Shown: positions 46,441 through 54,844 of the stretch, one piece after another | Layout of the letters: each line of letters begins with the position of its first letter | Position numbering within the stretch: the first letter of the stretch is position 1 | Assembly (NCBI GenBank): GCA_023263785.1 | Contig: JALQUO010000001.1 | Location: 467,693 to 531,692 of the forward strand | Length of the DNA stretch: 64,000 bases | Reading direction: 5' to 3' | From: Rickettsiales bacterium | Lineage (GTDB): Bacteria > Pseudomonadota > Alphaproteobacteria > Rickettsiales > Midichloriaceae | Notes under the pieces: model-generated | Database searches by the model: none | Told to the model about the DNA's origin: nothing | Seen by the model: the letters and a program-made list of their open reading frames with translations, nothing else | Translations under genes and position numbers: made by a program

Positions 46441-47576
46441 GAAAAGTCATTACTTTAGCTGTATCTTTAATGATTCTCGATACTAATGCTTCAATAGCTG
46501 AAACACAATCAATTCCATTGCCACCAGTAGTTTCAATTAAACAACAGCAAAAACAAAATCAAAGCATAGAAAGTGCAATCATATCTACAAAGAATAACAA
46601 CGAAAATGAAGTACCTACGCAAATAGAAAAAAAACCCCAAGTTTCAATTCCTAAAAAAATAATATCAGCACCTGGTGCTAACAATATTAAAGTCAAAATA
46701 GGCGTCAATGCTAGTGACGGTGCTTTATATTTACCTCTTGCAAGTACAATATGTATTTTCATGAATGAAATTAACAGTGATGCTTGTAGAATCAAGCAAT
46801 ATGACTCATCTGTAAAATTATTTACAGGTCTTCTCAATGGAGACATAGATATTATTGTAACAAATGCAGTTTCTGCAAAATATGTTTTTGATGGAAACAC
46901 ACCATTCGAAAACAATATGCAAAACAAAAAAATGCGATTTGTATCTTCTATCTTTAATGATGTCCTTCAGATCGTCACAAGAAGTGATTCAAGAATAAAG
47001 AAGTTAGATGACATAAAAAATACTTCAATCAATATTTCAAAAAATTATACAACAACAAGAATTTTCATGGATAGTCTAATGAAAATTAAAGGATTAACTA
47101 CACAGGACTTCCAAAAGGTTTCAGAATTAGATCTAAATGATGAAGTTGGTGCTCTTTGTAATGGCGATATAAAAGTCATGACCGTTGTTGCACAAAAATT
47201 CAATCAATACCTAAAAGATGTTACTAGGACTTGTGGCGTTAATATTGTTGATTTCACAAAAGAAGATATAGAACTATTTTTAGTTGATTCTCAATATGTA
47301 AATGAAAAGATTGAAGGTGGAACATACATTGGTATTCCAGTTGATGTTGACACAGTAGCAACTAAGGCTCTGCTCGTTAGTACTTCAGATGTTCAGAATC
47401 AGACCATCTACCATGTTATAGATATTTTGTTAAAACATTTAAAGGATATTAAAAATCTACATGGGTCATTTGCTCAGATAAAACCGCAAGAGGTACTAAG
47501 TCAGGGCAGAGTACTTCCATTACATGAAGCTGTCGATGAGTTTATCAATCAAAACGGTATAGTTGGTCTGAACTGA
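46437..47576 (+). CDS. TAXI-type periplasmic binding protein (immunogenic protein family)
   Basis: 379 aa. The signal peptide ends near NASIAE. A Gln/Pro/Lys-rich spacer (about 22-75) is followed by the solute-binding fold: VKIGVNASDGALYLPLASTIC, LFTGLLNGDIDIIVTNAVSA and KLDDIKNTSINISKNYTTTR. TAXI proteins deliver ligands to TRAP transporters and are known rickettsial and Bartonella antigens. No TRAP permease gene is nearby. Confidence 0.85.
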   Translation: MRKVITLAVSLMILDTNASIAETQSIPLPPVVSIKQQQKQNQSIESAIISTKNNNENEVPTQIEKKPQVSIPKKIISAPGANNIKVKIGVNASDGALYLPLASTICIFMNEINSDACRIKQYDSSVKLFTGLLNGDIDIIVTNAVSAKYVFDGNTPFENNMQNKKMRFVSSIFNDVLQIVTRSDSRIKKLDDIKNTSINISKNYTTTRIFMDSLMKIKGLTTQDFQKVSELDLNDEVGALCNGDIKVMTVVAQKFNQYLKDVTRTCGVNIVDFTKEDIELFLVDSQYVNEKIEGGTYIGIPVDVDTVATKALLVSTSDVQNQTIYHVIDILLKHLKDIKNLHGSFAQIKPQEVLSQGRVLPLHEAVDEFINQNGIVGLN

Positions 47577-47630
47577 TTTTCTTGTATACAAATACCGATT
47601 AATGTGTTAATATTTGCTGATATTGAAAAT

Positions 47631-47650
47631 TTGACTGTTAAATAAGTCAA
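47631..47650. promoter_or_regulatory. small inverted repeat in the rplM leader
   Basis: TTGACT (47631-47636) and AGTCAA (47645-47650) form a 6 bp stem about 40 bp before rplM. TTGACT could also be a -35 box, but no good -10 was seen at the right distance. Either reading is tentative. Confidence 0.3.
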
Positions 47651-47687
47651 TAAAAAAGAAAAACTGAATAAAAAATTTTAAATTAAG

Positions 47688-48149
47688 ATGGGATCATATA
47701 CAGCCTCAACAACATTTGTAACTCCAACAGATGTTAAAAGGAATTGGTGGATCATCGATGCATCTAAAGAGCATTCGGTAGGTCGTATAGCTGCAAGAGT
47801 CGCAATGGTTTTACGTGGTAAACATAAAGCTAGTTACACTCCTCATATTAACTGTGGTGATCATGTTGTGATCATAAATGCAGATAAAGCAATCATCACT
47901 GGAAAAAAACTTGAGCAAAAAGTTTTTCATTGGCATACAGGGCATCCAGGTGGTATCAAAGAAAGAACATGGGAGAAGATCCTCGGCAGTAAATACCCTG
48001 AAAGACTTGTCAAGAAAGCCATAGAAAGAATGCTTCCAAAGGAAAGCCCTCTAGCTACCGAACAATTTAGGAAGCTATTGCACGTTTACTCAGGATCTGA
48101 ACATCCACATAGCGCACAAAACCCTCAAGAGTTTAAATTCTTTAAATAA
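47688..48149 (+). CDS. rplM: 50S ribosomal protein L13
   Basis: 153 aa. The segments [32 protein letters not shown] and [16 protein letters not shown] are typical. It is paired with rpsI as in most bacteria. Confidence 0.98.
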   Translation: MGSYTASTTFVTPTDVKRNWWIIDASKEHSVGRIAARVAMVLRGKHKASYTPHINCGDHVVIINADKAIITGKKLEQKVFHWHTGHPGGIKERTWEKILGSKYPERLVKKAIERMLPKESPLATEQFRKLLHVYSGSEHPHSAQNPQEFKFFK

Positions 48150-48154
48150 GTAAA

Positions 48155-48577
48155 ATGACAAAAACAACCAAAGAATCAGCAACAAAAACACCAAAGCTGA
48201 TCTATGCTACAGGTCGCAGAAAAACAGCATCTGCAAGAGTTTGGATAAAAAAAGGAACAGGTAAGTTCTCAATAAATAAAAGAAATCTTGATGAGTACTT
48301 TGCTACAAGTACTCTAAAGGGAATGCTCCTACAGCCTTTCGCAGTAGCTGGAGCAGCAAATGAGTATGATGTTATTTGTACAGTCTCTGGAAGCGGTCCT
48401 TCTGGGCAAGCAGGAGCAATAAGACATGGGATAAGTAAAGCACTTGATGTTGCAAACCCAGTTTTCCACCAACAATTAAAAACAAATGGATTATTGACAA
48501 GAGACAGCAGAAAAGTTGAACGTAAAAAATATGGTCATAAGAAAGCTCGTCGTAGATTCCAGTTCTGTAAGCGTTAA
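48155..48577 (+). CDS. rpsI: 30S ribosomal protein S9
   Basis: 140 aa. ATGRRKTASARVWIKKGTGK near the N-terminus, GQAGAIRHGISKAL and the C-terminal RKKYGHKKARRRFQFCKR are diagnostic; the basic tail reaches the P-site. Confidence 0.98.
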   Translation: MTKTTKESATKTPKLIYATGRRKTASARVWIKKGTGKFSINKRNLDEYFATSTLKGMLLQPFAVAGAANEYDVICTVSGSGPSGQAGAIRHGISKALDVANPVFHQQLKTNGLLTRDSRKVERKKYGHKKARRRFQFCKR

Positions 48578-48583
48578 TCATTC

Positions 48584-48606
48584 ATCCCAAGTACTCAGCT
48601 TGGGAT
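48584..48606 (+). terminator. terminator-like hairpin after rpsI
   Basis: ATCCCAAG (48584-48591) and CTTGGGAT (48599-48606) form a perfect 8 bp stem with a 7-base loop, 6 bp after the rpsI stop. No T-run follows, so termination may be factor-assisted, or the stem may protect the 3' end. Confidence 0.55.
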
Positions 48607-48907
48607 TCACTTCAAAGCTTTGAACTTTCCACCTCAATATTAGTTCTAGAATTGAGTACAAAAAACCACATTTTTTATCCATAAATTCAGAATTATTTAT
48701 AAATCTCTTGTTGGATTCTACGTCCATAACTATTTTATAAGTAAAAAATGCAACTTTATAAAAAAATAACAGATGTAAAAAAAATACAGTCAAGATGTTA
48801 TCAAAACTGGAAAAGATGCTGTTTTACTGTATAACCAATACTATATATTTTCACAATTAAAATTTCTCGATAGGGCTAATTTTCTGTATAATAAATTACC
48901 TGAAATC
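48607..48907. other. intergenic stretch after rpsI
   Basis: About 300 bp of AT-rich DNA. The only signal is a TATAAT at 48887-48892 about 15 bp before the next gene, without a good -35. A 71-codon minus-strand frame covers much of it but runs into the rpsI hairpin and has no recognisable content. Confidence 0.4.
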
Positions 48908-49642
48908 ATGTCTCCATCTTCAGGCTATTCTGAATGGAATAAGATTGATTTTCTTTCAAGAATTATTTGTAATTGTCTAGATAATCAACTCGAAATAAAT
49001 ACAATCCTAGAAGAAGAAATAGTTAAAAAATTCCTTTCATCTCTAGAAACAACAAGCAAAATTAAACTAATTTCAAGTATAGGCGTTGAGCATGTAAACA
49101 GAACAATTATGAACTTAGTTTTTCCAACAAAAAGTACAGGTAAAATAATATTAAAAAAGAATCCATTTGTTGAAAAGAAAAAACCTTCTTTTTTTGAAAA
49201 TTACTCCACTCCAGAAGGAATGCAAGTCAATAAAATCGTTGAGTATTATTTACTTGGAAATAAAATCAAAGAACTAAAACATGATGAAATAGAAAACAGC
49301 CTTGATGGTTTCCTGAGAGATGAAAAAATGTCTATGGAACATAAAATAAAATTTCTTGTAGATTTATTTGATCAAGCTCTAGATGATGAACAAGCTTTTG
49401 CACTTATAAAAACTTTTAAACTCTATTTAAACTCTCATCAAGCAAATTACAAAAATAAATATAAATCAGAATTCATAAAAGAAATTCTTAAAAATGAAGA
49501 TTTTTCATATAATTTTGAGAGAATATTTGAAGAACTTTTTTTTGATATAAAACTCCAATCAAACCAGAAAGAAACAACATTTGCAGAGATTGAAAAACAT
49601 AAAACAGAAACAGATAATTGTATGATTACACAAAGATTTTAA
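48908..49642 (+). CDS. unknown soluble helical protein
   Basis: 244 aa, Lys- and Glu-rich, with no signal peptide, membrane helix or known motif. Residues about 115-205 look like a bundle of helices (EIENSLDGFLRDEKMSMEHK, KFLVDLFDQALDDEQAFALI). It stands alone between rpsI and phaB. It may be lineage-specific. An intracellular role or a secreted effector cannot be told apart. Confidence 0.65.
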   Translation: MSPSSGYSEWNKIDFLSRIICNCLDNQLEINTILEEEIVKKFLSSLETTSKIKLISSIGVEHVNRTIMNLVFPTKSTGKIILKKNPFVEKKKPSFFENYSTPEGMQVNKIVEYYLLGNKIKELKHDEIENSLDGFLRDEKMSMEHKIKFLVDLFDQALDDEQAFALIKTFKLYLNSHQANYKNKYKSEFIKEILKNEDFSYNFERIFEELFFDIKLQSNQKETTFAEIEKHKTETDNCMITQRF

Positions 49643-49774
49643 ATGAAAGATCTGTAGTAAATTTACAAATAAAAATAAAATATCTTACATTTTTTTTAGA
49701 AAATATTGTTGATCAGTATATTGTAGTGCGTCATAATTGTATGTGTAAATGTAATTATACTAACTTCTTCATAT

Positions 49775-50516
49775 ATGAACGCAATATATCAAAAAAACCA
49801 AAGGAGAGTATTAGTAACTGGTGGAACAAGAGGCATAGGAAAACAAATAGCAATAAAATTTAAGGAAAATGGTTACGGTGTTGCTGTAGGATTTGCGAGC
49901 AACGTAGAAGCTGCAGCAAAGTTCGAAGAGGAGCATGGAATTAAGACCTTCAGGTGGGATGCAGGCGACTTTCAACAGTGTCAAACGGTTTTACCACAGA
50001 TTTGCGAAGCCCTCGGAGGAGATATAGAAGTTCTTGTAAATAATGCTGGTATAACTAGAGATAAGATGTTGCACAAACAAGAAAAAGATAATTGGGATAA
50101 AGTCATTTCAAACAATCTTACATCTGTTTTTAATATGTCTAGACTTGTTATAGAAGGCATGAGAGAGTCCACAGTATGGTCGCATCATAAACATAAGCTC
50201 TGTCAATGCTCATGGCGCACCAGGTCAAACAAACTATGCAGCATCAAAAGCTGGAATAGAAGGTTTTACAAAAAGCCTCGCATTGGAGAGTGCTAAGCTA
50301 GGCATAACAGTTAACGCTATAGCTCCAGGATACGTTGATACAGAAATGGTTAGTGCTGTGCCAGCAGAAATCCTTCATGCTATAATATCTAAAGTCCCAG
50401 CAAATAGACTTGGCAAAGCAGACGAAATAGCGCAAACAGCTCTCTTCCTAGCAAGTAATGGTGCGAGTTTTATTACTGGTGCTGTGATACCAGTCAACGG
50501 TGGCTTGCACATGTAA
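49775..50516 (+). pseudogene. phaB: acetoacetyl-CoA reductase (SDR family), frameshifted
   Basis: The N-terminal part has the NADPH motif LVTGGTRGIGKQIA (about 13-26) and VNNAGITRD. At about 50160-50170, in the repeat GAGAGAG, the frame shifts. The downstream frame continues with YGRIINISS, the catalytic YAASK and PGYVDTEMV up to PVNGGLHM at 50516. Adding two bases (one AG unit) restores a normal protein of about 247 aa. PhaB makes 3-hydroxybutyryl-CoA for polyhydroxybutyrate. No phaC or phaA is nearby. FabG is an alternative family name. Confidence 0.85.
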
Positions 50517-50517
50517 T

Positions 50518-50655
50518 GTGAATTTCTTTTCAATTCATCAGGATCAGATCATCGCAGATATAATGCATGATCTTTTTCCTAATATACCACAAGACATAAT
50601 ATCAATTGGCTTGGATCACACCAATCAGGAAGTGAACAATTTCTCTACATACTGA
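50518..50655 (+). CDS. possible small protein, 45 aa
   Basis: A GTG-started frame of 45 codons follows phaB by 1 bp (start MNFFSIHQDQIIAD, end NNFSTY) and overlaps the 3' end of rnd by 31 bp. The composition is protein-like but no family is recognised; it may be a remnant or chance. Confidence 0.25.
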   Translation: MNFFSIHQDQIIADIMHDLFPNIPQDIISIGLDHTNQEVNNFSTY

Positions 50656-51728
50656 CCAAAGACTTCATATCGCCATCCATTGGCGAATTTTGATGTTATG
50701 CTTTGATCTAAGACGATATTTATAATATCATCTCTTGTTGCGATAATTGAAGCAGTTATTTTACTCCTCTCACCAGATTCCTTCAAAAGTGACCTTACAG
50801 CTCCTATAAGTGGATTCCTAGTTATTATTATCTCTCTTTTCTTAAGACATCTTTTTAAAATGTCATTTGATCTGCTGAGATCTATCGAGTCAATTTCCTC
50901 AATCTCATCTTTTAGCATTTCAAATATTTTTTTATTTCTGAAAAGACTTTTTTTAAAACCTTTTTCACATATTTTATTTGATATTTCTTGAAGAGATATT
51001 GTATCAATTACCCTCTCTCTTATCATGTCATTTTCCAAAGAAAATTTCTCTCTGAATCTTACAAGTTTCTCAAGAATCAGAATATGTTTAGAATTCAAAT
51101 GATTTATTTTTTTGTTGCTAATTACTATTTTTTCAATAATAGAATTTATTTGTGTTTCATGATTGAAATTCAGTATGTTTTTCATTTCATCCTCTATCCA
51201 ACCGATTTTTTGACTTCCAAGTAAATCCTTGATTTCTGGAAAAAGTCTATATAGATATATTACATCCTTCGCTGCATAGATTATCTGATCATTTGAAAGA
51301 GGTCTTGAGAACCAATCTGAGAATTGCAATGATTTATCTAACTTTTCATTCAAGAAATCCATTACAAGAACGTCATAGCTGGGAGTATCATATTTACCCA
51401 AAAACATTGCAGCTATCTGTACATCAAAGATATTTTTAGGTTTTATTTTGAAAGCCTTATATAAAACATCAAGATCTTGCTTAACTGAATGAAAAACTTT
51501 TATGATCCTTTCATTTACTAAAATCTCTATCAATGGATTAAAACTTATCTCATGAGTTTGCAAATCACATATAAAACAGTTTTTTCCATCAAATGAAAAC
51601 TGAATGAGAGATGGTATTGGGTAGTATTTTCCTTTCCTCCTTGAGAATTCAGTATCAAATGCAATATAGTTCGACTTTGAAGCTACTTCACATATTTCCT
51701 TTAGTTCATCTGTGCTTCTTATAATCAT
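50625..51728 (-). CDS. rnd: ribonuclease D
   Basis: 3'-5' exonuclease of tRNA and stable RNA maturation. It is 367 aa. DEDD residues lie in AFDTEFSRRKGKYYP (about 20-34), VFHSVKQDLDVLY (about 78-90) and YAAKDVIYLYRL (about 150-161). A poorly conserved HRDC-like region occupies the C-terminal half. Confidence 0.93.
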   Translation of the reverse strand: MIIRSTDELKEICEVASKSNYIAFDTEFSRRKGKYYPIPSLIQFSFDGKNCFICDLQTHEISFNPLIEILVNERIIKVFHSVKQDLDVLYKAFKIKPKNIFDVQIAAMFLGKYDTPSYDVLVMDFLNEKLDKSLQFSDWFSRPLSNDQIIYAAKDVIYLYRLFPEIKDLLGSQKIGWIEDEMKNILNFNHETQINSIIEKIVISNKKINHLNSKHILILEKLVRFREKFSLENDMIRERVIDTISLQEISNKICEKGFKKSLFRNKKIFEMLKDEIEEIDSIDLSRSNDILKRCLKKREIIITRNPLIGAVRSLLKESGERSKITASIIATRDDIINIVLDQSITSKFANGWRYEVFGQYVEKLFTS

Positions 51729-51783
51729 TTGATACTTTCAATTTTCTATTGTAGAATTTTACCTTATATTTTTATTCATAAAT

Positions 51784-52680
51784 ATGAAAAAAACATTACC
51801 ACAAGTTAGAGGGAAATACCGCTTCGATGTTGAAATTGGAAAAATGTGCTGGTTTTCGACTGGGGGTAAAGCAGCAGTTGTATTTATACCTAGTGATCTT
51901 GAAGATCTTATTTTCTTTCTCCAAAACAAAGACAAGGAAATTCCAATATTCGTTTTTGGAGTTGGATCAAACCTTTTAATAAGAGATGGTGGATTTGATG
52001 GAGTGATTATAAGACTTGGTAGTTGCATGAACTTTATGGAAAAGATGTCAGATGATACCATAAAGGTTGGAGCAGGGGTCTTGGATCAGAATGCTTCTAA
52101 TTTTGCGATGGAGAACTCTATAGGTGGACTTGAGTTTCTTTCTGGCATACCTGGAACAGTTGGTGGTGGCCTCGCTATGAATGGAGGGGCCTACGGTAGT
52201 GATTTTAATGCAATTGTTCAGAGGGTCACAGGAGTAACAGTTGATGGACAAATAATTGAACTATCAAACTCTGAGATGGGATTTCAATACAGAAGAAATT
52301 CTATTTCAAAAGATATAATCTTTCTTAGCTGTGAACTAAAAGGATATATTTGTGAAAAACATAAAATAATTGAAAAGATGCATCATATTAAAAATGAAAA
52401 ATCTAATACACAACCAGTGAAAGGTTTCAAAACAGGTGGATCAACATTTAAAAACCCACAAGGATATAGTGCATGGAAGCTTATAGATGAAGCAGGCTGT
52501 AGAGGCTTGAGAATAGGTGGGGCACTTGTATCTGAATTGCACTGCAACTTTTTCATAAATGATGGTTCTGCTACTGCAAGTGATATTGAAAACTTAATAG
52601 AAGAAGTACAAACCAGAGTTTTTAAAAAAAGTGGTATAATGCTTGAAAGGGAAATAATAATAATTGGCCAAAAGATATAA
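51784..52680 (+). CDS. murB: UDP-N-acetylenolpyruvoylglucosamine reductase
   Basis: Second committed step of peptidoglycan precursor synthesis. It is 298 aa. FAD-binding segments FGVGSNLLIRDGGFDGVIIR (about 60-79) and SGIPGTVGGGLAMNGGAYG (about 120-138), with the later motif FKTGGSTFKNP containing the catalytic Ser. Normal length for the short (type II-like) form. Confidence 0.95.
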   Translation: MKKTLPQVRGKYRFDVEIGKMCWFSTGGKAAVVFIPSDLEDLIFFLQNKDKEIPIFVFGVGSNLLIRDGGFDGVIIRLGSCMNFMEKMSDDTIKVGAGVLDQNASNFAMENSIGGLEFLSGIPGTVGGGLAMNGGAYGSDFNAIVQRVTGVTVDGQIIELSNSEMGFQYRRNSISKDIIFLSCELKGYICEKHKIIEKMHHIKNEKSNTQPVKGFKTGGSTFKNPQGYSAWKLIDEAGCRGLRIGGALVSELHCNFFINDGSATASDIENLIEEVQTRVFKKSGIMLEREIIIIGQKI

Positions 52681-52703
52681 AGTGCTGATATAAAGCAACA
52701 TAA

Positions 52704-52744
52704 TTTCTCAAGAAAAACATTAAAAAAAATGTTATCTTGAGAAA
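52704..52744. repeat. two-part inverted repeat upstream of sodB-virB8
   Basis: TTTCTCAAG (52704-52712) pairs with CTTGAGAAA (52736-52744) and AACATT (52716-52721) with AATGTT (52728-52733), around a loop of six A. No T-run follows on either strand. It lies 54 bp before sodB, so it may be a regulator site or leader hairpin for the sodB-virB operon, or a 3' stem of murB. Confidence 0.5.
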
Positions 52745-52797
52745 AGCAAATCTCAGGTATAGCATTATCTTACATCTCGTTTTTAGAAAAAATAATT

Positions 52798-53418
52798 ATG
52801 ACTTTAAATATACATAAATTAATGGACCTCCCATATGAAAATAACTCATTGGAACCATATATAACATCAGAAACAATTTCTTATCACTATGATAAGCATC
52901 ATAGAACTTATGTAAATAATCTAAATAATCTTTTGGATGTCATGAGTCCCGACAGCCCTCTGAAGCATATGAAATTAAATGATATTGTCTTGGCATCTCA
53001 TAGGAAGTCTGACTTAATAGGAATATTTAATAATGCGGCACAGGTCTTAAACCATGATTTCTACTGGCTTTCAATGAAGCCTCATGGTGGAGGGATGCCT
53101 GATGAAAGACTCCTTGATCTCATCAATGAAACTTTTGGTGGATTTCAAGCATTTAAACAAGAGTTTGTTAAAATTGGTACATCACAGTTTGGAAGTGGCT
53201 GGGTTTGGTTGGTAAAAGATAATAAATCTGGAAAATTACTTATAACAAAGACAGGTAATGCAGATAATCCAATTTTATATGATCAAACACCTCTTATTAC
53301 ATGTGATGTTTGGGAACACGCATACTATATAGACTACAGAAACAGAAGAGCAGAATACATTGAGATTTTTATTGATAAACTTGTAAACTGGAATTTCGCT
53401 CTTAAAAATTTATCATAA
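52798..53418 (+). CDS. sodB: superoxide dismutase (Fe/Mn family)
   Basis: 206 aa. Metal ligands are visible: the first His in SYHYDKHHRTYVNNL (about 26-40), His in LNHDFYW, and Asp and His in CDVWEHAYYIDYRNRRAEYI. The Gln in the NNAAQVLNHDFYW segment suggests the iron form. It lies 9 bp upstream of virB8. In Anaplasma and Ehrlichia sodB is co-transcribed with a virB operon. Confidence 0.95.
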   Translation: MTLNIHKLMDLPYENNSLEPYITSETISYHYDKHHRTYVNNLNNLLDVMSPDSPLKHMKLNDIVLASHRKSDLIGIFNNAAQVLNHDFYWLSMKPHGGGMPDERLLDLINETFGGFQAFKQEFVKIGTSQFGSGWVWLVKDNKSGKLLITKTGNADNPILYDQTPLITCDVWEHAYYIDYRNRRAEYIEIFIDKLVNWNFALKNLS

Positions 53419-53427
53419 AATAAAGAG

Positions 53428-54093
53428 ATGCAGAATAACAACGATAACATTTCTTGGTCAAAAGATCTTCAAAGTACTTCTACAGTACAAAAAAATCTTT
53501 TGTGGATGCTTAATTTTATATTAGGTATTGCAATAATTCTTTGTCTGACTTGGATGCAAATAACTCTTTCACAAAATAGGATAGAGCCATTTGTTATAGA
53601 AATTGATAAAAAGACGGGAATTGCAACAACTGTAGATCAAGTCTCAGTTGAAGAATATTCTGCGAATACAGTTGTTTTAAGATCTTTGATAATTCAGTAT
53701 ATAAGAGCAAGAGAAGAATATGTTTTCCAGTTATTCAACAGCAACTATTTTGATGTTGTAAGGGTTTTTTCAAGTCCTTCAATATATTATAATTACAAAT
53801 CACGATACAGCCCTAATAACCCTAATAGTCCTTATTCAACTCTTGGAAAAAGTGGCTCAACATCAGTCAAATGGAAATCTATTATATTCCCTGATAAGAA
53901 TACTGTACAGGTTAGAATTAGCATTCAAGTGCAAGATGCAGCTGGAGCTGTAACAAATCAAATAAATAAAATTATACTGCTATCCTTTGAATTTAATCCA
54001 AGTACTAAAATGCCAGAAGAAGATCGATTAATAAATCCACTAGGTTTTATTGTAACGATGTACAAGATGGAAGATGAAAATCCTAACATGTAA
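53428..54093 (+). CDS. virB8: type IV secretion protein VirB8
   Basis: Inner-membrane assembly factor. It is 221 aa with one membrane helix (about 24-45), then the NTF2-like periplasmic domain (about 75-221; YIRAREEYVFQLFNSNYFDV, VQVRISIQVQD). First of four consecutive virB genes. Confidence 0.93.
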   Translation: MQNNNDNISWSKDLQSTSTVQKNLLWMLNFILGIAIILCLTWMQITLSQNRIEPFVIEIDKKTGIATTVDQVSVEEYSANTVVLRSLIIQYIRAREEYVFQLFNSNYFDVVRVFSSPSIYYNYKSRYSPNNPNSPYSTLGKSGSTSVKWKSIIFPDKNTVQVRISIQVQDAAGAVTNQINKIILLSFEFNPSTKMPEEDRLINPLGFIVTMYKMEDENPNM

Positions 54094-54106
54094 TTCAAAA
54101 AAATTA

Positions 54107-54838
54107 ATGACTATGAAAACTTTTATAACTTCTTTTATTTCTCTTTCACTTCTTTCAAGCAATCCTGTTTACGCATCGGATGCTGACACCCCTGTTGCAA
54201 TCGATAGTAGAATAAAAACATTTGTTTATAGCGAAAATGAGATTTTCCCTGTTGTACTTCATTATGGTTATCAAACAGCAATTGAGTTTGGGAAAGATGA
54301 AACAATTCAGACATACTCAGTTGGAAATCAATTTGTTTGGCAATTCTCAGCAGTCGGCAGGACTTTATTCATAAGACCTTTAGAGGATAATATTGTTACA
54401 AACATGACAGTTCTTACAAATAAAAGAAGATATTATTTTGAGCTCTATTCTAAACTCGTATCAAATGTCAACGATGAAGAAATGTCATATGTTGTACGGT
54501 TTTTCTACCCAGATAACTCGAAAGATAATATAAAGACAACTCCTAAGCCGATGGTTGAGGATAAGACAACTGATGAGTTTGAAACTATCAAACCATACAA
54601 TTTTAACTATAACATTAGCGGTGTAACAAATTCTGAAATATCAGTTGTATTTGACAATGAGTTAAATACTTTCTTTAAATTTGAGACTTCAGATATAAAT
54701 AAGGTAACCAATATTAGCTGTGATGGAAAAAAAATCCCAACAAGAATCCTTGGTAATTATCTGGTTATAAATAAAGTTTGTGAAAAATCTCAGATATCAT
54801 TTAACGGAAAAAGAGCAAACATTAATAAAATAAAGTAG
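54107..54838 (+). CDS. virB9: type IV secretion protein VirB9
   Basis: 243 aa from the ATG at 54107 (MTMKTFITSFISLSLLSS), which gives a clean signal peptide ending at VYASDA. An ATG at 54074 would overlap virB8 and precede the signal with polar residues. The N-domain segment TFVYSENEIFPVVLHYGYQT and the C-terminal domain (VFDNELNTFFKFE, ILGNYLVINKV) match CagX/VirB9. Outer-membrane core component. Confidence 0.93.
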   Translation: MTMKTFITSFISLSLLSSNPVYASDADTPVAIDSRIKTFVYSENEIFPVVLHYGYQTAIEFGKDETIQTYSVGNQFVWQFSAVGRTLFIRPLEDNIVTNMTVLTNKRRYYFELYSKLVSNVNDEEMSYVVRFFYPDNSKDNIKTTPKPMVEDKTTDEFETIKPYNFNYNISGVTNSEISVVFDNELNTFFKFETSDINKVTNISCDGKKIPTRILGNYLVINKVCEKSQISFNGKRANINKIK

Positions 54839-54844
54839 GGACAG

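Noticed and set aside
48578-48793. 71-codon minus-strand gene after rpsI
   Set aside because: It contains the rpsI hairpin, has low-complexity hydrophobic then polar content and no homology pattern.
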